Below the pieces are notes generated by a model. It saw only the letters and a list, made by a program, of their open reading frames with translations. It did no database searches and had not been told where the DNA came from. A program made the translations under genes and the position numbers. This document shows, one piece after another, positions 46,966-58,900 of a stretch of 64,000 bases of DNA (position 1 is the stretch's first letter; every line of letters begins with the position of its first letter). The stretch is from Albula goreensis (Eukaryota; Chordata; Actinopteri; Albuliformes; Albulidae), in NCBI GenBank assembly GCA_022829145.1, contig CM040749.1, positions 19,615,987 to 19,679,986 of the forward strand, in the 5' to 3' direction.

Positions 46966-49892
46966 TTAATATCTTAATCGTTCGACGACTAGTCAACTAA
47001 TGGCTTAAACTAACGACTACTAGTCGACTAGGAAAATCTTTAGTCGGGGGCAGCCCTAGTATTTACTCATTCACTCATTTACTGCTGTTATCAAATACGG
47101 ACATAACTCTTAGATGAGCTTCAAAACCAGGACATCTTTGCTGAGTTCAGATGTTTGTGCTGTAAGGTCTGCTGCTGTTATGTGTGTGTGTGTTCACCTG
47201 GGGGGAGATTCAGTTGGGTTTTGTGGTGGTTTTGCTCATGTCAGACAGCACAACAGCTGGCACTCATTAGCTCTTGAGTTAAATTATCATTCAGCTCTTC
47301 CCTGTACAGTACGTGCTCCTGCCCCTTTGCCTGGAGCTCCCCCAGCTACCGTGTGTGCGCGGCCCTTGGATTGTCCCTCTTTGGAAAGTTCACTTCCCTC
47401 TCCCATGGATCTCCATAATTTTTTTACTGTCCATGAGAGTCCTCCCTTTCACTTAAGGCAAAAAATAATGTAATGGTGCAGTTTGAGAATTTGTGCCAAC
47501 ATGAAATGAACTCTGCTGTCACAGACTATGGAATGATTGAACTTGGGTGCTGAGAGCAGACATGTCTCCTTCATACAGGACGCGACGAGGCCGAAGCAGC
47601 GCTGCAGATGGATGACTTGAGCGCTGAATGCCACAAGTGGTGAGTCATGTGTCTCTCATAGCCTCAGGTTAACACTATGCATTTGTGTTGTAGCATGTGG
47701 TGATTGTTTGTGAATGGGTTTGCATAGTTAATGTATTCAGTATATTGTCTCTGGATAGGAAATGGTTGCTCTTAGAAGGGGGGAAAAACAGAGTCCTGAG
47801 ACATCTTGAGTTTGTTAGATATTCAATAACAAAATGAAGAAATTGTGTCCAGACACCCAACCTCTGCAGAACAGGATGCAGGCACAGTTCTTTTTGTTTG
47901 TATTGAAAGTATGACCGGCACTGGTGTCCAAACATTGAGGGGCCATTTGCTGCAAGGATTTTGCAGAGACCCGCAGGATAGGTTTTCACTTGCCTGGGCA
48001 ATGGCTGCCCATAGTTCAAGCAGAAAATAGTTTCACAGATGAGAATGTCAGACGTTCGTCTTAGTCAAGCATAGGCTCCAGCCAGGCCTCATGACATCAT
48101 CTGACAACATGTTGCCATGGTTACTGGCATGCAAGAGGTAAATTACCCCTTGTTAGTGAGTTCGGAAAGCACTATAACTGCCTACAATTTATTCACATTT
48201 ACAAATCCCAAATCACTGCGCCAGCTGAGGTGGAGGCTGACGCAATATAGGCACCATTTATGTTGCTTTATTTATTTTCCTTTATTGTGTGCTCACGCAC
48301 TGCAAGCCACTGAAGGGAAGCTCACACACCAGCTTGCTCCTTTCTCCTGGCAGAGCAAGCCGATGAGTGTTGATGTGACTCAAGTGATGGAATGTTTGAA
48401 AAACACTGATGGTGTGAACCTAGATACACACTGAGTGACAGGCCAGCCCAGCACTCTGATATTGCTGAAACAAATGACAAATGACACTTAACACTTCAAA
48501 CTAATCTGGCACTTACTGCTTAAGAGGAGAAGAGGGATACGATGGAAGTCAATTATGTGACAATGATGTCATTGGACTACTGTGTTTGATGAGGTCCATA
48601 TGTTTCAGGGTTTCCGTGGGGTGTTCTTTCTGATTCTGCAAATTAAAAACACTTGCTTTTTTCCTGGTTCTGAAGAGAGAAAGCAAAGAATGTGACAGCA
48701 GTGTAGTTCCAGGGGTCTCTGCGTTTCCTCTCACCTTGGGAAAGATAGAGCCAACCCACACTGGAGCCATGGCAGTATTTGTGTCTTCTATGATTAACTG
48801 CTTGACAGCAGCTGTATTTAAGGATCAAACATAATGGAGCTTAGTTGTATATCTGGTCCTCTGGGATGTATAGTCTGTTCCACTGCCTCTATCCCATGTA
48901 ATATTTCCATCAAAGAATATGCCTCTGTGCTTTCTTTCCTTTTGCTCTTCATCTAGTGCAGTTATTTTCAATACAGTTTTTTCACTGGTGCCTTCCCTCC
49001 AGAAAGTCACAATGATTTAATAAAATGAGATGAAAGCATCCAGTTGTACCACAGTGTTCCTACTTGAGCTGTCAAGGTACAACAACTGGCTCCCTAGGAG
49101 CGCAGCATTAGCGTCCTACCTTGGGATTTGTTCCTCAGTGCTCCGACTGCAATGTGCACAGCACAACAGAAAGTGCCTGCCCACGTTGCTGGCCCAGTGA
49201 ACCATGTCTCCTGTAGGTCTGCGCTCAGCTGTCTGGCTGGGGTCAGTGGTGAACTCTTGCTCCTGCCCCAGGCGCTGAAGGCAGGCCCATAGTTCTGGGC
49301 CAGAGATAACTTTGGTCTGCGTCATCTGTAGAGCTGTAAGCAAAGGGCTGACACAGTGCAGCACATGCAGGTTACCGTTCATAGCCCTCTGGGGTCACTT
49401 AAAATAATGGCTGAATCACAGCTCCATTGGCATTCACCCTGGAATTAAAAGAGCTGCGTCCGAGAAGCTTGCGTCTGTGAAACACAGTTTCAAGATGGGA
49501 GTTTAGGGATGTTCAAAATATTTTCCCCCTGTGCACAGACATCTTTAAACAGGAAAAGAACAAGCAGCTTCCTCTGCTGCAGTACTACTCTTTGAATCTT
49601 TTCCTCCCCCACTGAACTTGCTTGGAGGGCCTGTTGAAAATGGAAAGAAGTGGATGGGTTAAAAGAAAATGCCTCCAGAAAACACTTGAAGTGAACAATT
49701 GTTTTATGCCTCTCCCAACAAATTAGATTTTGAAGTTCGTGAAGTTAGTCTAAATATTTGCTGTAAGCCAGTTGGATCCAAAGTCCATGTCGCAGGGAAC
49801 ATTTGCGCCTCTTTCAACGCCCGCTTGTCCGGAGAGAGCTGTCATGACCTCGGCGTTGCTACATCCATGTTTATATGTCTCCCCATGATGTG

Positions 49893-49923
<31 letters not shown>

Positions 49924-52900
49924 CGTATGCTACATATGTCATTTATGCCTCTGCTGTAACCAGACATGGCAAGATCATGAATAATTCTGAGTGGCCACTT
50001 CACGCTGTCCCAGCCAAAGTGAATAAGTTCATTGTTGGAGAAGGCGCTTTTAAAATTAAGGGCAGACATTCTGACAACTTTGACCTTTGGACTAGGGACT
50101 GGATGAATCTACAGATCAGATTTAAAACATTTTCTGATAGTCATCTTATACATTTCACATGTGTCAGAAAGAAAATAGACTTTTTGGTTATTCCTGAGAG
50201 AATGATTAACTTTGTCCATGACAGAGAGTTGACCATAAATCACAAAAAAGAGAACTTTGAGCACCAATGGTAACCCAGCTGGAGTTAGTCTGCTGTCTTG
50301 TAGATAAGTATGCAGTATCTCCCTTTGTCAGTGTGCCACTTGCTTGTAGTGTGGACTTAGATTCTTCCATTCCTTAGAGCAAAGCGCTGTAGCTCTATGA
50401 GGGGTGCACACTGAAAAAGCCTTCGAACATCTCCTTGACCCCCAAATGTGCTTTGTGGTTGCAATGAAACCTATAACCATTGAGCTCACTCTGTTAGTTC
50501 TCATGCATTTGGGCTGAGGCACAGGATGTGAAGGCTGGTAGGGCCATGAGAAGCCATACTCACGCTCTTGTGTGTCCGACATCTCAGTGTGTGGTTTGAA
50601 CTGCAATTCCATCAGTCCATGGCATAATGTAATATTATGGTTAAGCATGGTTTATATTTAATTAAGTACAAAGATTAATGTGAACTCATAGAGCATAAAC
50701 ATCTCCTGACGCTACATTTGTAATACCGGGACACCTTGTTCATAAAAACCAAAAACAATAAAATCACTGAGTGTGCTCACACAGTCTATGAGCTCTCAAG
50801 AGTTAAATTTGTGAAATGTACCAAGATGGGTCATCTTCATTTCATCATTAATTTCACACAGATTCTTTAAAATAGTGTATAATTTTTTTTTCCTTTAGCT
50901 GATACATGGCAGTAAGGCTATGAGGTCACATTCTCAAATTACTTGGTTGAGCAATATGGACATTTCCTGCACTCATACCTCATAGGCCCTTATCTAATCC
51001 ATAATCAGCTCACATTTTACAAGCTTAAACTGTGGCGTTTGGTCATGAAGAAGAACAGCTAACAGCCCACCCACTCTTTAAGTTGGCACTGTCAGGAGGA
51101 TGGAAAAGAGGAGGAAAAGTGCAATTTCTCATCCCTCCTTGTCCTCCCCTCTTGTCTACCTCCAAATCCACCATCTTTGGTCTCACACACAAGGGAGGTA
51201 CAATTATTGAGAATTTGCAGTTATGCCACTCGACTTTTGGCCCTGTCTCCAGTAACTGTAATTGCAGTGTTAGCGAAAGTGGTACTTTTTTTTTTACTTC
51301 GTCTCAGTCCAAGAGCTCTCTGAAGTCTTATAGCATATGTATCAGTTTACAGAATTTCTGTTAATCTGAAATGTAGCAAATCTGAAATGTAGCAAATTTT
51401 TAGATTCAGATTTGGCTGGGCTTGGTGTGGCCCCTTTCAGTGTTAGGATGAATGGCAGTGCTTGGCATACAGCACTTGGAAGTTGCATTCCTCTTGGTTT
51501 TCATGGGTTCATTGATGCAAGGCCTTTCACTAGCTCTGTACCAGTAAATGGGGGGAGATTGAGAGTATGTCTGGCCATGTTGGTGAACCTGCTACAGAAG
51601 TTTCTTAGCTACATGTTAATATTTTCATGAAACGGGGCATTTGGAAGTACAGGAACCAGAACCCCCCAGGACCCAACTTATTTCAGAATATACTCAGTAC
51701 ATCCTGATCTTAACCACTGAGCACAGTGACATGGATTGCTTGATTGACTGGCTATGTGAGTTATCAGTTCTCTCATGACATTGTGAGTGGGTGGAGGATA
51801 CAGTCCATTTTGGTTCTGTTTTGAGGAATGAACTCTCACAGGGTGCATCAGAAGGACTCCTTCTCTATTTGGTGTCGTGATGGAGCAGAAACATACATGG
51901 AGGTGTTCAGCAGAGGCTTACTGTCTGGAATCACTAAGCTAGGGATTCAAACATCTGTGCTCTCCTCTGCTGCAGTTCTTTTCACAGACCCCAGTCACTA
52001 TGAAAAAAAAACTTAAGGCTTAATTTTAAATATGAAGTATTAGCTAAAGTACATAAACACGATGAAGAAGGGGGAGAGGAAGGGTCTGCATCTTCTCTTA
52101 CCCTTACTCCTGGTTCCCTGTCAGGACAGCACCTTTCCCTGGCTCTGTAGAACCCTGGCTGCCCCAGTCTCCCCCTGCTTGGCTTGTCATGCCAGTGACC
52201 TGCTCATGGTCACGTAGCCCTCGTCCCAACCCTCCACAAACACACACACTCCCCCGGGCTCCCAAACTTCACTGTTGCTCAAGCTGTGTGACTTGGCAAT
52301 GGTCTCTGCTGCTCCGCACCAGGGAGGTCAGGCTCACACGGAGGGGGCGGGGCCTAGCATGGAAGCACTGCAATCCACAAGAGCAAGGGCTTCAACACAG
52401 GTGCCCTGACATCAGAGCAATAACCAGACTCCAGGCCAGACCTGTGGGACTGCTCCTTTCCTTCATATTCCCTCTGTTCACTCCCTCAGTCCTCAGTTTT
52501 TCATTTTAAGGTCCTGTAACAATACCCCTTACCCCCCTTTCCCCAGTGTAACTCTCCCCCCCTTTTATAAATCCTAGCAGTGGCATCCTGAAGGCTAGCG
52601 ATTGGGGGGTTTGTGCCCCACACCCGGTTGTTTGGTTTGGCAATGCGCCATGCCATGAGAAGGGCTGCCACAGCCTCTCCAGGGGAGTGTTGTTATTGTT
52701 TTCATTCATGTCCCACCCCCTTCCCCCAGAAAAGCAAATTCCAGGACCCTCTCTATCTCAGAAGCGTATGCATTGTAGAGCACAGCAGATGGGTCAGTTT
52801 GTGGGGGGGGGGTGGGGGCTGGGCTGATGGGTTGTTCAGGAATACGTTTGCTAATGATTTTCATATTTGACCCTCGCTCTAACCCCACCGACCACTGCAT

Positions 52901-55900
52901 GCCCCCATTCCTCCCACCAGAGTGTTTTACAGTCCACCGGGAAAATTGTCCAGAAAATTGGATTGTAGAGAGTTATCGCTTTCCTCCTCACTTGTACAAA
53001 CAACCACCCAGAATGGTTAACCCTGTACAGGGTCCGTCTGTTCCCTTGCGTGGTATCTGTTCAGTCTGGAGGCTTAACCACGGCTCTCCCTGTCTTGAGT
53101 GATCCCTTCCTCCAGTGTGCTTCATTGTCTTTAAGCAGGAGAATGTGGGTTGGATTTCAGCTAATGGTATCACAGTCTCATTCTGAATCCCAAAACTGAG
53201 CCAGCGAAAGCCCTGCAATTTTGCAGTGGCTGAGCTGGGTCAGATGCCAGCTCCTCGAGTAGGAGTATCTGCTATGCACAATGTTGGCTCTCTTGTTTTA
53301 AGGATTTTTACATTACCAGCCTGACCTGCCAATGCCCTAATTCTCTCCAAATTATTTTCTCCTTGACAATGTAAATGAGTAAGCTGCTTAAATTTTTTCA
53401 TGTCCTATTTCTGCCCCTGGCAGTGTGTTCTTTTAGCAATTGTTTTTCGTAACCTGCTACACATATATGTAGCACTCAGTTTGTCCTTTTTTGTGATTTT
53501 TCATGGACACCAAAAAAAGTCTCCATAAGACTTTGCATTGTACATAGATCGCTGCACACTTCTATAGCGGATGTTAAAAGCCTTTGTGCTCAGGCCAAGA
53601 ATCGATATACTTCCTATGAAATTGTGTAGACTTCCCTCTGTCGAAACAGTGCTGTATTATAAAGAACTGAGCTTTATCTGAGACCTTGTTCTGTTTGAGT
53701 TAATATTGACTCCAGGAATATATTTGAAGAGGCTCTCAAAGTCAAGACCTTATTCATCTCAAGGCCAAGAGCATGCATATGGTATTCTGGATCGGTTCTT
53801 CTGCAGGGGGGCAACAGTCCAATATCACGCAGCATCTGCAAATATCCGCTTCATGCTGTGAAATTCATGCCACATGGAAATAATGAATAAATGAATTTCC
53901 GGAATGGCTTCGCTTCTATGTAAAAGACACAATTGTCACAGTACGTATACCCTCATACTGAGGATAATTTCAAAATAATTGTCTTTGGATGTCTGCTGTC
54001 ATCAACCTATCCAAGTAGCTGGATTGAATTCATGCAAAAAAAAAACTTGAGTGCTGGAGTAAAGTGCCTTGGCTCAGCCAGCGATTAATACGATCGTGCA
54101 CAACGATTACAGCTGGCCCTGTTTTTGGTGATTGGGAAACCAGATTTTTTTTCTTATTGGTCACACTCTTTCTCTATCCCTTCTGAAGCTGTGATGTGTA
54201 TTAGAAGGCCACACTCAATTATCTCTTTGGGCAGCCTCCCTGTGTCAGCAGGCTGAAGTAGCTGTGAGCCTGCAGAGAGGTGTCCCATCAAAGCCCTTGG
54301 TCCTGTGTCTGGTGAGGGCCTGCAGCTGGCTGCACTTTGAACACTGAGCAGCTGTGAGGGGTGAAATAATTTTCCTTCCTGCGGTCAAGGTTTTCAGAAA
54401 GGATTTTAGTGTCTGCAGGGTCACAAAATAGGCATTTCACATGGTGTCTAGTCACAGTGATGCTTTCTGCTCATTATTTAATTAATATTGTATTTAATTT
54501 ATATTAATATTCTGTTGAAATATGACTGGCTTTAACACATTGTTTCCTCCGAAATTAACAAGGTGAAAAGGGATTTGGCAGGAGTAGCTTTGGCTTTTAT
54601 TCATTGTTAATTGTTGTACAAAATACAATTACTTGCCACATTTTAACCACTTGGCCATAATACATCTAATAAAGCCATAAAGCTTCTTCGTTTTAGTGAT
54701 TTAAGTGATTTATTTAGGGGTATGATTTCCCATTATTCATTTTGTTTTGTATGTATTGCATCCCGTTGCACTTTTGTTTGTTTATTCAGCCTCTGCGTGA
54801 GAAATGAAGTGAGTGGAATGGTATTGCATGGGGTTGTGTGTTATCTGTGCAGGCACACTTAGCAAGCTGTGCACTGTGCTCATACTTGGAAAGGGTGAAT
54901 GTAAGAGAACTAAAATGGGTGAGTTGAAAAACTGCAGTGCTCTGTTGCCATGGTATTGGTGAAAATTGGAACTGATAGCAGCAATGCAGATGAGCGGTAA
55001 GAGTTTGGAACAGGATGTTTTCCACTTGCTTATTCACAGCAAATACTACAGCTTGGCTCAACAATTGTGATATGAGCTGTGGTATATAGAGCAGAAGGGT
55101 GCAAGGTATGTGTGTATAAGTCCTTATATGTGTGTGCATGCATACATGTGTGTTCACATGTAAGTGTGATATTTTTGTTGGGAGGGTAGGTGGAGATTGG
55201 GGATTTAGTGACTTTTCATTCTCTTTAGCTCAAAACAATTAGGAGGCCTTCTGTTGACTAAAGGTTTTTTTCCCACACATTGTGTTCATATAAACTTCAC
55301 TTCTATTTGGGACATTGGAAAAGACATTGTATCCACATCTTGAACCTGCTGGAGAAAGAACTGGTTTGGATTACAGATATAGGAACATAGGAATTGCCAG
55401 TAGCTAGCCATGATAGAGTTAGATTTTCCAGTATTATTCATGTACTGTATTAGCAAATGCCCAACGCCCACCCCCCAACCCTCTCTTTTCATATATCTTC
55501 CATATGGTAGTTTTAAACTTCACAGTGGCTCCAGGTCTTGGACAAATCCCCTGCAGAGTCTCCAGAGTGTCCAATAGAGCTGTGGTACTTTGTGCTAATA
55601 GATGCTGATCATTTGGATTCCATAGAGGGAGTTCCAGAGCTCTAATGTCAGTGCATCCAGGTGCACTCAGATGCTAAATGACTTGTCATAAACTAGCCAG
55701 TGATGAACTGCATACTAAAAGAGAGGGGGTGGAATCCATGTGGCGCTGGAGCGGAAACACTTGTGTGCTCCATGGCCACGGTGCTTTAGGTTGTGCTGAA
55801 TGGGTTGCTGTTTTTTAAATCAAGTACTAATGCCTACAAAAGTAATTGTTACACACATTAAGGATATATTTTCATTGGCATTTCCAGAGCCACCTTCCTG

Positions 55901-58900
55901 TCAGTTCTACTGTTGGGAATGCATGGATTGTGCCACTGTTGTCCCCACTTGCAGAGTGGTGTAGCTCTCATAGGCTTAATCAGTCTTTTTTAATGTAATT
56001 AACTTGAAATAATTCACTATGTTCATATTAAATTATTATTTTGTCATGATAAGCTCCCGATGACAGAATATCCCTGGGACTGTTATGACACTCGGCGCTT
56101 TACCCAAGTATACATAATTGCAGTAACTCAGCAGGATTAAAACAGGACCAGCTGCAGTAAATTTAGGGAGTTCACTACATCGTAAATGTTAATACGTGGC
56201 TTTGATATTAAATTATTTGTAAGCATTTTTGTATGGGTTGTCTGAGGATACCCATTATAAACAACACATCAAGTATTCCAACCATAACAGATAATAGTGT
56301 TTACCATGTATTCACTTCATAACATTAATGAATTAATTATTTAATAAAGCTTAATAAAGTTTAAAATGACTATGTACAGTAATAATTTCATCAGTTGTCT
56401 GACAATATTCCATCTAATTGATTTATGATCTGGCAGTAGAATTAGTAGTTAATAATGCCTGTTCTGAATATCACATTGCCTTTTGGATAGACTTTGGCCC
56501 TGAAATCACCAGTGGGAGCGGTGTGACGTCAATAGCAAGGGACGCCAAACTAAATGTGTGCCATCAGATGGGAGGCTTCCATGTTTGGGAATGCTCTCCT
56601 CTGAGCGTATCACACTGCGTGTTTTCTCAGCTGCTGTGGCCTGAGAGAGGACTGACCGAAGCGCGGCACCGTATGCTCCATGCAGTCCATGCACTCCGTG
56701 TGCTCTTTGCTCCAGTCCCTGGGCTCAGCTCATTTTGCAGCACTGCGCATAGAACGAAGACACTGCAAGCTTGCAACGTATGCCTGAACAGTGTCAAAGT
56801 GCCTGTGAATCAGTGGAGCGCGTGTCTGCATAAAGCCGCATGCACATCAGCGCACCTCAGCGCACATACTGACACGCATGTAGACAAATCCATGCAAAAA
56901 TTAAAAACCCTGCGTGCATGCATGCTCACAGGAAGATACATATACATGCACGCACACACAGCAGGGCACACTGCTGAACATGCACTGTAATCATGCTCAC
57001 ATGCTCACAAACACATTGTAACACATGTATGTGGTGAAAAGTATGAAGAAGCTAATGAAGCCTCTTGGGCACACATTTGCGTGTGCATACACACACGCAC
57101 AGACACTCTACTGACTTACTAAGGAGACAGAAAATCACAACAGTAAATATCTCTATTGTCTCTGCTCTTTATAATTTCTTGATGGGCAACAGAGCTGACA
57201 CGTACCCAGGGTGTGTTTTGTAGAACTAGCACCAGAGCAGTTACTTTGGACTGCTGGCAGTGAAACCTCTCTGGCTGTGACAGGTTTAGTTTCCGGTCTG
57301 ATTTCCATTCCTTGTTAATTCTATGTACATGGCAGAAAGAAAGTTTGTTTGATCACAAAATCCAATAAAATGGTTTATTTATAAGGCCAGTGGTTACACC
57401 CCATACAGAACTACTCATTATCTCATGGTTGCTCAACTGAGCACAGAGAAATTACATTGAGCAGCAAAAACTGGAACCTTTTTTTAAAAAATACCAGCAT
57501 GCTTCAGAATTGCCTACTTTAAAAATTACATTTAATTAAATTTTTAAATGCAGAAATTAGTCACATAATAATCTCAGTCTATAAATTTACCGCCTAATAA
57601 AAACTGAACAATGATCTAAGAAGCAGTGGTTAACAAAACGTGATGACCTCATGGTTAAGCCAGGACATGTCTCTCCCTTGGCTCAAGTAACTCACAATCT
57701 GACTTGCTTTTCAGTTTTTTTTGTCCCAACCTGAGCTCAACCAAACTCACGTGCTTGGATAGCACATGCAACTATGATAGAAATGCAGTCCAAATAATGA
57801 TTACGTTTAACATATTTTCTTTGTGTATCTGTATATCTGTTCAAAATTGCAGGCTTACTGGACCCCAGTGTTTCATCCTCATTCGCCCACCAGACCTTTA
57901 GTGATAATTCTCATCACCATCCATGGATATTTCGGCATTGAATTGCACCCTTGAACCGATACTTTTACTTCTCAGACCTACAGCAGAGCAGGGATACCCA
58001 AGCCCCCTTGAATTTCCCAGCATACAGACTAAGAACAATAAACACAACAAGTGGTCTACAACTATTTTTGTGTGTTTGCAACCATGTTGGTGTGAGCGAT
58101 TTGTCTCCAAAAACTAGCTGCATGCTTTCTACATAAATGTATTTAAGTAAAGTAGTCTCTTTTTTTTGAAAGAAAAGGAAAAAAATTATATAAAAAGCAG
58201 TGTAGTTGTTGGCAGAAGTCTCTGGCAGCTCTCAGAACTTCTGTGATGCAGAACGGCTTTGGTTGGGGAAAAGAGAAAGGGGGCTGGATTTATTTTTATT
58301 GGCAGCATGGAGAAACGCTACCTTGGAGGTGGTGGGCTGCCGAGGCCTATATATCTTACCTCCAGCAGGAGAGGGAGGATAGGGGGTGGGGGGAGCTAAA
58401 AGGGGAAAGAGGCTTTATCTGCTGGGGAGTCAGCCAAAGTGCAGGCCTCTCTCTAATGGGTTCTCCGCTGCTATGCGATCCCAGCTCTGAGAATTGGAGC
58501 AGACACCCTGACTCCTGTCTTCACTGCGCTCACTTGTGCGGTGGACGTTATGTTGGTGGGGTACTCTAGAGTCCCCCCTCCTCTCACACCACTGCTGGCA
58601 CCACCATGTGGGGAAGTTATTGTTACTAAACTGCGGCCATCTGGAATCCCGCAGTTTGACTAGGGTCACGCACTTGATGGTACTCACACCAAACAAGGGC
58701 TACTGCGTTCCTACCACAAAGACGTCCATTCTCTGTAATTTTGTTTACTACCGCACATGTGGGTTACTAGCAGCTCTTAAATTGTTTGTGCCCCTGGCTC
58801 AATTTTGCTGAAGAGGTCCGAGCCCCTCTGTCAGAACTAAGACCTGAAGATAATCTAAATTAATCCCAATTTTGTAAATATCCCTCTGCTGTAAATAGCC

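Larger units (their letters stand above)
42315..47578. other. rmdn3 introns 4-5
   Basis: Intron 4 (42315-43598) carries a tRNA-like SINE near its 3' end (about 43422-43550). Intron 5 (43702-47578) carries the hAT element 46305-47058 and a GC-richer block at about 44970-45270. No exon recognised. Confidence 0.6.

Noticed and set aside
56418-56990. 190-codon plus-strand frame ending Cys/His-rich
   Set aside because: The His/Thr/Ala-rich end comes from CA- and GCA-rich low-complexity DNA; no domain and no splice support.
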